From Betaproteobacteria bacterium (GTDB lineage: Bacteria > Pseudomonadota > Gammaproteobacteria > Burkholderiales > SG8-39), in the NCBI GenBank assembly GCA_005883675.1, contig VBCM01000083.1:1-42170 (forward strand): 42,170 nt of DNA, given 5' to 3'. Each line of letters starts with the position of its first letter. Positions within the stretch are counted from its first letter, which is position 1. The translations under genes were made by a program, and so were the position numbers. Shown here in pieces: positions 1-8,697 of the stretch. The notes below the pieces were generated by a model. The model was given only the letters and a program-made list of their open reading frames with translations, ran no database searches and was not told the DNA's origin.

Positions 1-636
1 CGCCATTACCATGTGCACGCCGAAGAGGAGCGCAATCACCGTCATGACGATGAGCGGCGCCATGCCGTCGGCCACCGACGGGGAGCCGATGAACGCGGCG
101 CCGCAGTAGAGCACTACCAGCAGCCCGGCGAGGTTGACCCAGTGCCGCCCGGGGATGAGCACCGGCCTGCCCGTGATCCTGGCCGAGAGCTTGCCGAAGG
201 CGATGAGCGAGCCCGAGAACGTGACGGCGCCGATCAGCACGCCGATGTAGATCTCGAGCTCGTGGATGGTCTTCTCCGCGCCCTGGAAATGCGCGGTCGC
301 CGCCGGGTCGATGTAGTTCGCATAGCCGATCAGCACCGCGGCGAGGCCGACGAGGCTGTGCATCAGCGCGACGAGCTCCGGCATCTGCGTCATCTTCACG
401 ACGCGCGCCGCGTACAAGCCGACGGCCGCACCGACGGCGAGCGCGCCGACGATCCACGGGTAACCGTTGGCGGTGACGTGCGGACCGAGCACCGTGGCGA
501 GCACGGCGATCGTCATGCCGACCATCCCGTAGAGGTTGCCGCGGCGCGAGGTCTCGGGACTCGACAGGCCGCCGAGGCTCAGGATGAAGAGGATGGTGGC
601 GCCGATATAGGCGACGGTGGAAAGCGTCGCCGGCAT
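1..636 (-). CDS. pntB: NAD(P) transhydrogenase subunit beta (C-terminus beyond window)
   Basis: Reverse-strand translation MPATLSTVAYIGATILFILSLGGLSSPETSRRGNLYGMVGMTIAVLATVLG... matches the PntB N-terminus; start codon overlaps the pntA stop (TAATG). Confidence 0.92.
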   Translation of the reverse strand, partial: MPATLSTVAYIGATILFILSLGGLSSPETSRRGNLYGMVGMTIAVLATVLGPHVTANGYPWIVGALAVGAAVGLYAARVVKMTQMPELVALMHSLVGLAAVLIGYANYIDPAATAHFQGAEKTIHELEIYIGVLIGAVTFSGSLIAFGKLSARITGRPVLIPGRHWVNLAGLLVVLYCGAAFIGSPSVADGMAPLIVMTVIALLFGVHMVMA

Positions 637-2122
637 TATTTGCGGAACATCTGCAGCATGCGCTGCGTGACGGCGAAGCCGCCGAACATGTTGATCGCGA
701 CGAGCGCGATGCTCACCACCGCCAGGGCGATGATCCACGTGGTCGGGCGTCCGCCCGCCTGCGCCACCGGCGGCGCAACCTGCACCAGCGCCCCGATGGT
801 GATGATGCTGCTGATGGCATTGGTCACGCTCATGAGCGGCGTGTGCAGGGCCGGCGTCACGTTCCAGATCACCATGTAGCCGACGAAGCAGGCGAGCACG
901 AAGACCGTGAAGTGCTCGAGGAAGCTCACGGGCGCAAAGGCGCCGATGAACCAGAAGAGAATGGCCGCGACCAGAAAAACGATCGCCGTCGCGCGCGCCG
1001 ATGCCGGCGCCGCCGAGGCGCCATGGCCCTGCGCCTTCGGCGCAACTGCCGGTGGCTTCGCCGCGGGCTTGGGCGGCGCCGCCGAGAGCTTGGGCGCTGG
1101 CGGTGGCCAGGTGACGGTGCCGTCCTTGATGACGGTCGTGCCGCGGATCACCTCGTCGTCCATGTTGACGTTGATGCGGCCGTCCTTCTGCTTGCACAGC
1201 TCCTCGGTGAGCCGCAGCAGGTTAGTTGCATAGAGCGTGCTCGACTGCTTAGCGAGCCGGCTCGGCAGGTCGGTGTAGCCGATGAGGGTGACGCCGTGGC
1301 GCACAACGACCTCGCCCGGCACGGTGAGCTCGCAGTTGCCGCCCTGCTCGGAGGCGAGATCGACGATCACGCTCCCGGGCGTCATCGAGCGCACCATGTC
1401 GGCGGTGATCAGCTTCGGCGCGGGCTTTCCGGGTATGAGCGCGGTGGTGATGATGATGTCGGCGTCTCGACGCCGACGAACTCGGCGCCGAGCGACTTGA
1501 CCTGATCGGCGACTTCGGGCCGCGTATCGTTCCCACGCACGATCGCGCCGAGGCCGACCGCAGCGCCGATCGCCGCAAGGCCGGCGACGCCGGCGCCGAT
1601 GATGAATACCCTGGCCGGCGGCACCTTGCCGGCGGCGGTAATCTGGCCGGTAAAGAAACGCCCGAAATGATGCGCGGCCTCGATCACCGCGCGATAGCCA
1701 GCGATGTTCGCCATCGACGAAAGCGCATCGAGCTTCTGCGCGCGCGAGATGCGTGGCACGCTGTCCATCGCCAGCACCGTGGCCTTCTTGCCCGCGAGCG
1801 CTTCCATAAGCACCGGGTGCTGCGCCGGCCAGATGAAACTCACGACTGTCGCGCCCTCGGTCAGCATCACGACCTCGTCGAGGCTTGGCGGACGCACTTT
1901 GAACACGATGTCCGCCGTGACCCACAATTGTTCGGCCTCGGGGATGATCTCGGCGCCGGCGGCGCGATAGGTGTCGTCGGCGAAGTTCGCGCCGTCGCCC
2001 GCGCCTGACTGCACGGCGACGCGGAAGCCGAGCTTCGCGAGCCGCTCGACGACCTCCGGCACGGTGGCAACGCGCTTCTCGCCGGGCGCGGTCTCGCGCG
2101 GCACGCCGATCAACTGCGGCAT
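636..2122 (-). pseudogene. pntA: NAD(P) transhydrogenase subunit alpha, frameshifted with an internal block missing near 1467
   Basis: N-part [28 protein letters not shown]...[12 protein letters not shown] in the 1409..2227 frame; C-part [20 protein letters not shown]...[10 protein letters not shown] in the 636..1925 frame. Confidence 0.9.
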
Positions 2123-2135
2123 AAGGGGCGGGATT

Positions 2136-3605
2136 CTACCGTGGCAGCCAAGCGACGCGCTTCTCGGCGAGCTCGAACGCGGCCTGCACGAGGAGCGCGA
2201 GCGCCGCGGCAGGCACGGCACCGGCAAGGAGCGTCACGTTGTCGTTGAGCGCGAGTCCGGCGGCGATGCGCTCGCCGTAGCCGCCAGCGCCGATGAAGGC
2301 GGCGATGGTGGCGGTGCCGACGTTGATCACCGCGGAGGTCTTGATGCCGGCCAGGATCGACGGCGCCGCCAGCGGCAGCTCGATCAGCCGGACGCGCTCG
2401 CGCGCGCGAAGCCCGAGCGCCATCGCTGCCTGGCGCATGCCGCGGCTGACGCCGATGAGCCCGGCGTGCGTATTGCGCACGATCGGCAGCAGCGCATAGA
2501 GGAAAAGCGCGATCAGCGCCGGCGACGCGCCGATCGTGCCGACGAGGGCGATGAGGAATGCGAAGAGCGCGAGCGACGGGATGGTCTGGATGACGCCCAC
2601 CACACCGAGGATCAGTTGCGCCGCGCGCGGCAGCTTGGCCGCCGCGAGGCCGAGCGGGATGCCGGCGGCGACGGCGGCGGCTAGCGAAACTGCCACCAGC
2701 ACGAGATGCTCGCGCGTCAGGCGCCAGAAATCCGCGCCGAACAGCGTGCCTAGAAACGAGCGCCGCTTCTCGGTCGCCGGCGCGCCGCCGCCGGTGAAGA
2801 GCGCCGCGGCCTGCGCGAAGGTCTTGCCTTCGAGCTCGGCCGCCGCATTCATGCGGATCATGAGGCGCTCGTCGATACGCCCTTCGAGCGCCTGGAGCGC
2901 GCGCCATTCGCGCGCAAAGCGCTGGGGCACATCGCGGCGGTAAAGGAGCACGGCGTCGTAGCGCGGAAAGAAGTGGCGGTCGTCCTCGAGCACGCGCAGG
3001 CGATAGCGCTCGATCTTCGCGTCGGTCGAGTAGACATCCATCACCTCGATGCGCCCGGCGGCGAGGGCGTCGTAGGCAAGGCCGTGATCCAGCCCCCGGG
3101 GCGACTGTGGCAGGCCGTAGGCGCGCTGCAAGCCAGGCCAGCCGTCGGCACGGCCGAGGAATTCCTGCGACAGGGCGAATTTCAGCTCGCCATGCCGCAC
3201 GAGGTCGGAAAGCCGCCGGATGCCAAGCCGCTCGGCGCGATCTTCGCGCATGGCGAGCGCATAGGTGTCGTTGAAGCCGAGCGGCACGCCGGCCGCGAGG
3301 CCGTCGCCGGCGAGCGCGCGGTTCAATTGCTCGAGCGTCGTGGTCGGCGGAAGCCGGAGGATCTCGGCGGCGATGGTGCCGCTGTACTCCGGGTAGAGAT
3401 CAATCGCGCCCGCTTTCAGCGCGGCGAGCACGATGCCGGTGTTGCCGAGGCCGGGCTTGTGCTCGCCGCCCGACACCCGCGCCAGCACCTCGCCGAGGAT
3501 GTAGGACTCCGTGAAGCGCTTCGAGCCGATGCGCAGCCGCTCCTCGGCCTGCGCGGTGCAGGCGGCGAGCAAAAGAAGGAGCGCGCCGTAACGGCGCCAC
3601 GTCAT
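2136..3605 (-). CDS. ABC transporter fusion: periplasmic OpuAC/ProX-like binding domain plus OpuBB/ProW-like permease domain
   Basis: 489 aa; signal peptide, then RIGSKRFTESYILGEVLA...NTGIVLAALKAGAIDLYPEYSGT (binding protein), then a permease with INVGTATIAAFIGAGGYGERIAAGL. Confidence 0.88.
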   Translation of the reverse strand: MTWRRYGALLLLLAACTAQAEERLRIGSKRFTESYILGEVLARVSGGEHKPGLGNTGIVLAALKAGAIDLYPEYSGTIAAEILRLPPTTTLEQLNRALAGDGLAAGVPLGFNDTYALAMREDRAERLGIRRLSDLVRHGELKFALSQEFLGRADGWPGLQRAYGLPQSPRGLDHGLAYDALAAGRIEVMDVYSTDAKIERYRLRVLEDDRHFFPRYDAVLLYRRDVPQRFAREWRALQALEGRIDERLMIRMNAAAELEGKTFAQAAALFTGGGAPATEKRRSFLGTLFGADFWRLTREHLVLVAVSLAAAVAAGIPLGLAAAKLPRAAQLILGVVGVIQTIPSLALFAFLIALVGTIGASPALIALFLYALLPIVRNTHAGLIGVSRGMRQAAMALGLRARERVRLIELPLAAPSILAGIKTSAVINVGTATIAAFIGAGGYGERIAAGLALNDNVTLLAGAVPAAALALLVQAAFELAEKRVAWLPR

Positions 3606-4063
3606 CGCGCGTACAGGCGATAGTGGCGCCGCCCGAGCTCGCGGGCGCGGGCGCGCGCCGCATCGGCGTTGCGCACCAGCGCCGCGGCGTCGAGCGCATC
3701 GGCAGGAAAGCGCGAGATGCCAATCGCCACGTCCATGTCGAGCGCCGCGAGGAGCCGCTCAGCCGCGACGCGGCACTGCGCCTCCTCGGTGACGTCGGTG
3801 AGGATGACGGCGAACTGCGCGGCGCCCCAGCGCGCGAGCGTGTCGGCCTTGCGCAGCACGGGGGCGAGCCGTCGCGCGGCCTCGCGCACCGTGTCGTCGC
3901 CGGCGGTGGCGAAGCCGGCAAGCTCGATCAGCACCAGCGCGATGCCGCTGTCGCGGCGGCTCGCCAGGTGCAGCGCCTGCTTCAGCCGGTCGTCGAACAG
4001 GCGCCGGTTCGGCAGCTCGGTGAGCGCGTCGTGGTAGTCGCTAGGCTGCGGCGCGCTCGACAC
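3602..4063 (-). CDS. Degenerate GGDEF-domain protein
   Basis: HDALTELPNRRLFDDRLKQAL resembles GGDEF domain start; the GG(D/E)EF signature position reads WGAAQF; VAIGISRFPADALDAAALVRNADAA follows. Confidence 0.75.
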   Translation of the reverse strand: MSSAPQPSDYHDALTELPNRRLFDDRLKQALHLASRRDSGIALVLIELAGFATAGDDTVREAARRLAPVLRKADTLARWGAAQFAVILTDVTEEAQCRVAAERLLAALDMDVAIGISRFPADALDAAALVRNADAARARARELGRRHYRLYAR

Positions 4064-6086
4064 GCTCGACTTCGACCCGGCAATCGTAGAAGGTAGCGCC
4101 GCCGCCCAGATCGGTGGTGCGCTGCGAAGTCACGTTGTTGGCGTTGCGCCCGTCGGGCGAATACTTCTTCCACCACACCGAGGGCGCGACGACCACGCCG
4201 GGCCGCGGCTTGCCGTTGACGCGCGCGCGCAGCGTGTAGCTGCCGCGCGCGTTGTAGACGCGCACGTGATCGCCCTCGCGGATGCCGCGCGCCGCGGCGT
4301 CCTGCGGGTGCATGTCGAGATGCGGCTCGCGCTCGAACTCGCGAAAGCGCGGCAGGTTGGCGAAGCTGGAATTGAGGAAGTGGCGCGCCGGCGGCGAGAT
4401 GAACGCGAGCGGATAGCTCTCGGCAAGCGCGGCATCGGCCACTTCTACCGGCGGGTTGTAGAACGGCAGCGGGTCGACGCCCTGCTTTTCCAGCCACTCG
4501 CTGTAGAGCTCGCACTTGCCGCTCGGCGTCGGGAACCCGCCGTGCGCGAAGGGCGCGAAGCGCTCGGGCACGGCGAGGCGCTGCCAGCCGTCGCGCTTGA
4601 GCGCTTCCCAGTCGGCCTTGCCGGCAAGCGCGGTCCGGCAGATGTCTTCGTCGCTGTCACGAAAGCACGGCTCGTCGAATCCCATGCGCGCCGCGAGCCG
4701 CCGGAAGATCTCGGAGTTCGGCAGCGCCTCGCCCACCGGCGCAATCGCCGGGTTGTTGGCGAGCATGTAGAGGTGCCCGTAGGACTTGTGCACGTCGTGG
4801 TGCTCGAGCTGCGTCGTGGCCGGCAGCACGATGTCCGCGTAGTCGGCGCTGTCCGTCTGGAAGTGGTCGATGACGACGGTAAACAGATCCTCGCGCGAGA
4901 ACCCGGCGATCACCTTGTCGGACTCCGGGCAGACCGCGACGGGGTTGTTGTTGTAGATGACGATCGCGCGCACCGGCGGCTTGGCCGAGGTAAGCGCATC
5001 GCCGAGCTTCGACTGGTTGATGGTGCGCGGCCGGCGGCCGGCGAGGAGATCGGGGCGCTCGAGCGCCGCATGATCGAACTTGTAGAAGTCGGCCGTCGAC
5101 AGGACGATGCCGCCCGCGGCATCGCGCCACGCGCCGACAAGCGCCGGCAGGCAGGCGATGGTGCGCGCGGCGATGCCGCCGCCCGCGTGGCGCTGCATGC
5201 CATAGTTGAGGCGGATCGCGGCCGGCTTGATGGTGCCGTAGTCGCGCGCAAGCTGCACCACTTCGGCGCTCGTAAGGCCGCACAGCTTCGCCACGCGCTC
5301 CGGCGGATACTCCGCCAGCACGCGCTTCTCGAGCGCGTCGTAGCCGAGCGTGTAGCGGCTCACGTAGTCGCGGTCCACCAGGCCTTCGCGCATCAGCACG
5401 TGCATCACGCCCAGGGCGAGAGCGCCATCGGTGCCCGGCAGGAGCGCGATGTGCTGCGTGCATTTCTCCGCCGAGAGGCTGCGGTACGGATCGATCGCGA
5501 TTACCTTGGCGCCGCGGCGCTTGGCCGCCTGCACGCGGCCCCAGAGGTGCAGGTTCGACACGACCGGGTTCGCGCCCCAGAGGATGATGAGCTTCGCCTC
5601 TTCGAAGCGCTCCGGGTCCATGCCGACGGAAGCACCGAGCGTCGCCTTCAGGCCGTACTTGCCGGCGGTCGAGCAGAGCGTCCGATCGAGGAGCGATGCG
5701 CCGAGTTTGTAGAAGAAACGCCGATCCATCGAGCTGTACTGCACCATGCCCATCGTGCCGGCATAACTGCACGGCAGGATGGTTTCCGGGTTTTCGGCGG
5801 CGAGCGGCTTCAGCCGCGCAGCGATTTCATCCAGCGCCTCGTCCCACGAGATGCGGCGGAAGTTGCCTTCGCCTTTCCGGCCGCTGCGCCGCATCGGGTA
5901 CTTGAGCCGATCCGGCGCGTACGTGCGCTCGAGGTAGTGCGAGACCTTGGTACAGATCGAGCCTTCTGTGAACGGCGCCTGCGGATCGCCCTGGATCCGG
6001 GTGGCGACGCCGTCGTCGACCGTGACCAGCATGGCGCAGGTATCGGGGCAGTCGTGCGGGCAGGCAACCTTGACGATCTCGCTCAT
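4041..6086 (-). CDS. Molybdopterin-dependent oxidoreductase, large/catalytic subunit
   Basis: 681 aa; CPHDCPDTCAMLV...C Fe-S motif, LIILWGANPVVSNLH, IVIYNNNPVAVCPES, ADIVLPATTQLEHHDVHKSYGH; C-terminal molydop_binding-like region. Confidence 0.9.
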   Translation of the reverse strand: MSEIVKVACPHDCPDTCAMLVTVDDGVATRIQGDPQAPFTEGSICTKVSHYLERTYAPDRLKYPMRRSGRKGEGNFRRISWDEALDEIAARLKPLAAENPETILPCSYAGTMGMVQYSSMDRRFFYKLGASLLDRTLCSTAGKYGLKATLGASVGMDPERFEEAKLIILWGANPVVSNLHLWGRVQAAKRRGAKVIAIDPYRSLSAEKCTQHIALLPGTDGALALGVMHVLMREGLVDRDYVSRYTLGYDALEKRVLAEYPPERVAKLCGLTSAEVVQLARDYGTIKPAAIRLNYGMQRHAGGGIAARTIACLPALVGAWRDAAGGIVLSTADFYKFDHAALERPDLLAGRRPRTINQSKLGDALTSAKPPVRAIVIYNNNPVAVCPESDKVIAGFSREDLFTVVIDHFQTDSADYADIVLPATTQLEHHDVHKSYGHLYMLANNPAIAPVGEALPNSEIFRRLAARMGFDEPCFRDSDEDICRTALAGKADWEALKRDGWQRLAVPERFAPFAHGGFPTPSGKCELYSEWLEKQGVDPLPFYNPPVEVADAALAESYPLAFISPPARHFLNSSFANLPRFREFEREPHLDMHPQDAAARGIREGDHVRVYNARGSYTLRARVNGKPRPGVVVAPSVWWKKYSPDGRNANNVTSQRTTDLGGGATFYDCRVEVERVERAAA

Positions 6087-6090
6087 GGCG

Positions 6091-7296
6091 TCATTTTACG
6101 TCGAGGAGCTCGATCCAGTGCCGCACCGGCGTCGTCGTGCCGCTCTGCAGATGCGTCAGACAGCCGATGTTTGCGGTGGCAATGACATCCGGCGCGCCGG
6201 CCCGGAGCGCCGCCAGCTTGCGGTTGCGCAGCTCGCCGGCAAGCTGCGGCTGCAGCAGCGAGTAGGTGCCGGCCGAGCCGCAGCAGAGATGCGCATCATC
6301 GACCGGCGTGAGCTCGTAGCCTGCGGCGCGGAGCAGCAGCTCCACCTTGCCGCGCAGCTGCTGGCCGTGCTGCAGCGTGCAGGGCGATTGGAACGCCACC
6401 TTGCCGCGCGCGCACTGCGCAACCATGTCGGGCGTGATCACTTCGCAGATATCGCGCGTGATGGCAGAGATGCGCTCGGCCTTGGCGGCGTAGTGCGGAT
6501 CCTGCACCAGCAGGTGGCCGTACTCCTTCACCGTCACGCCGCAGCCGCTCGCCGTCATGACGATCGCCTCCACCTCGCCGCTCGCGACTGCGGGCCACCA
6601 GGCGTCGATCAGCGCACGCATGTCGTCGCGACCGTCCTCCTGGTAATTGAGATGGAAGCGGATGGCGCCGCAGCAGCCCGCGCGGGTCCCCTCGACGAGG
6701 GAGATGCCGATGCGATCGAGCACGCGCGCCGCGGCCGCATTGATCGAGGGCGCGAGCGCCGGCTGCACGCAACCCGCGAGCGCGAGCATCTTGCGGCGCT
6801 GGCGCGCCGCCGGCCAGACGCCGGCAGGGCGAATCTGCGCCGGCACCTTGACGCGCAGGCGGCGCGGCAGCAGCGGCCGCGCGAGCTGACCGAGCCGCAG
6901 CGCGCTGCCGAAGAGCCGCGTGCGCGGCAGCGCAAAGGCGAAGAGGGCACGCTGCGCGCGCTCGAGCGGCCCGCGGCGCGTCTTCGACTCCACCACTGCG
7001 CGACCGATGTCGACCAGCCGCCCATAGCGCACGCCGGAGGGACAGGTCGTCTCGCATGCGCGGCACGTCAGGCAGCGGTCGAGATGCAGCCGCGTCTTGT
7101 TGGTCACCGCTGCGCCTTCGAGCGCACGCTTCATGAGATAGATGCGACCGCGCGGACTGTCGAGGTCATCGCCCAGCACCTGGTAGGTGGGACAGGTGGC
7201 GGTGCAGAAGCCGCAGTGCACGCACTTGCGCAGGATCGCTTCGGCTTCGCGCCCCTCGGGCGTGTCGCGGATGAAGGCGGCGAGCTCGGTCTGCAT
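6091..7296 (-). CDS. glcF: Glycolate oxidase iron-sulfur subunit
   Basis: 401 aa; two ferredoxin motifs (CVHCGFCTATCPTY, CLTCRACETTCPSG) and CCG motifs (GCCGA, CCGSAGTYS); adjacent glcDE. Confidence 0.93.
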   Translation of the reverse strand: MQTELAAFIRDTPEGREAEAILRKCVHCGFCTATCPTYQVLGDDLDSPRGRIYLMKRALEGAAVTNKTRLHLDRCLTCRACETTCPSGVRYGRLVDIGRAVVESKTRRGPLERAQRALFAFALPRTRLFGSALRLGQLARPLLPRRLRVKVPAQIRPAGVWPAARQRRKMLALAGCVQPALAPSINAAAARVLDRIGISLVEGTRAGCCGAIRFHLNYQEDGRDDMRALIDAWWPAVASGEVEAIVMTASGCGVTVKEYGHLLVQDPHYAAKAERISAITRDICEVITPDMVAQCARGKVAFQSPCTLQHGQQLRGKVELLLRAAGYELTPVDDAHLCCGSAGTYSLLQPQLAGELRNRKLAALRAGAPDVIATANIGCLTHLQSGTTTPVRHWIELLDVK

Positions 7297-7315
7297 CGCT
7301 CGCTATACTTTGCGC

Positions 7316-7651
7316 GTGAAAGCGCTCGCCTGGTTTGTTTTCATCGTCAGCACCGCCGTCGTCGCTTACGGCCTCGCGCGCTGGCGCAAGCGCTGGGAAG
7401 AGCACCAGCGCATCGCGGAAGCGCGTCTCGCGCAGTTCGTAGCGCAAGCGCGAGCGCCGACGGCCGCGCCGGCCGCGGCGCCGCAGGAGCGGCTGCTGTT
7501 CGAAGCGGCGGGCAAGGCCGCCGAGGGAGGAGAGCCCGTGCTCGCGATCCAGCTCTACGCGAGGCTGCTGGCGCGATTTCCGCAAACGATGTTCGCGGCG
7601 CAGGCGCGCGCCGCGGTGGCCGAGCAGAAAAAGAAGCTCGCAGGCCCCTAG
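7316..7651 (+). CDS. Small single-pass membrane protein of unknown function, TPR-like C-terminal half
   Basis: GTG start; VKALAWFVFIVSTAVVAYGLARWRKRWEEHQ... then GEPVLAIQLYARLLARFPQTMFAAQARAAV; TATACT -10-like element just upstream. Confidence 0.6.
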   Translation: MKALAWFVFIVSTAVVAYGLARWRKRWEEHQRIAEARLAQFVAQARAPTAAPAAAPQERLLFEAAGKAAEGGEPVLAIQLYARLLARFPQTMFAAQARAAVAEQKKKLAGP

Positions 7652-8697
7652 AACTGCGCATACATGCGCCCGGGGTTGAGAATCCCGGCCGGATCGAAGG
7701 CGCGCTTGAGCTCCCGGTGCAGCCGCAAGCGCACCGGGTCGAGCGGCGTGAAGGCGCCGGCCGATTTGTCGCGTGCGCGAAAGAGCGTCGCATGCCCGCC
7801 CGCGCGCTCTGCGGCGGCGCGGATCTCTTGTGCGCTAAGTGACGAGCGCAGCCAGCGCAGGCCGCCGTTCCACTCGAGGAGCTGCGCGCCGCCGAGCTCA
7901 AGCGGCGCCGTGGCCGAGGGCACGGCGATGCGCCAGAGCGGCGCTTCTCCTGAGAAGAAGGCGTGCGTCTGCTCGCGGAGCGAACGCCAGAATGCGACCG
8001 TATCAGCGAGCTCGCTCCCGCCCAGGCGCGGCGCGGCCGCCTGCACAGCGGCGGCGGAGCCCGACAGCCGCACGTACAGCGTGCCCTCGTGCCAGGCGCT
8101 CGCCGATACCGGCAGCGGCTCCCCCGCCCAGCGGTTCATGGCGTCGAGCGCCGGCGCCTCTGCCATCTCGAAGGCAAGCGTGCGCTCGGCGCTCGGCCGC
8201 GGCAGCACCTTGACCGACGCTTCGGCGATGAAGCCGAGCGTGCCGAGCGAGCCGGCGACGAGGCGCGACACGTCGTAGCCCGCGACGTTCTTCATGACGC
8301 GCCCGCCGAACTCGAGCAGGCGGCCGCGGCCGTCGATCAGCTTCACGCCGAGCACGAAGTCGCGCAGCGCCCCGGCTGCGGCGCGCCGCGGGCCGGAGAG
8401 CCCGGCGGCGATGCAGCCACCGAGCGTTGCCGCGCCGAAATGCGGCGGCTCGAACGGCAGGCACTGGCCGTGCTCGGCGAGCGCCTGCTCCACTTCGGCG
8501 AGCGCGGTGCCGCCGCGCGCCGTCAGCACGAGCTCGCTCGGCTCGTAGTCGACGATGCCGGCGTACCGCCGAACATCGAGCAGCTCGCCGCGCGGCTCGT
8601 TGCCGTAGAAATCCTTGCTGCCGCCGCCGCGCAGCCGCAGCGGCGCGGCACGCGCCGCCGCCACACGGATCTCTTCCTGCAATGCCGCGAGCGTCAA
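7648..8697 (-). CDS. glcE: Glycolate oxidase FAD-binding subunit (TTG start overlapping glcD stop)
   Basis: RLRGGGSKDFYGNEPRGELLDVRRYAGIVDYEPSELVLTARGGTALAEVEQAL, typical GlcE. Confidence 0.9.
   Translation of the reverse strand: MTLAALQEEIRVAAARAAPLRLRGGGSKDFYGNEPRGELLDVRRYAGIVDYEPSELVLTARGGTALAEVEQALAEHGQCLPFEPPHFGAATLGGCIAAGLSGPRRAAAGALRDFVLGVKLIDGRGRLLEFGGRVMKNVAGYDVSRLVAGSLGTLGFIAEASVKVLPRPSAERTLAFEMAEAPALDAMNRWAGEPLPVSASAWHEGTLYVRLSGSAAAVQAAAPRLGGSELADTVAFWRSLREQTHAFFSGEAPLWRIAVPSATAPLELGGAQLLEWNGGLRWLRSSLSAQEIRAAAERAGGHATLFRARDKSAGAFTPLDPVRLRLHRELKRAFDPAGILNPGRMYAQF

Noticed and set aside
1458-1477. Programmed ribosomal frameshift or translational bypass as explanation for pntA
   Set aside because: Conserved residues are physically absent from the DNA, so recoding cannot restore them; no slippery heptamer seen at the junction.
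4266-7842. Large plus-strand ORFs (639 and 631 aa) opposite the molybdoenzyme and glcF
   Set aside because: Same GC-skew mirror-ORF effect; low-complexity R/A/H-rich translations; sense-strand genes are clear.
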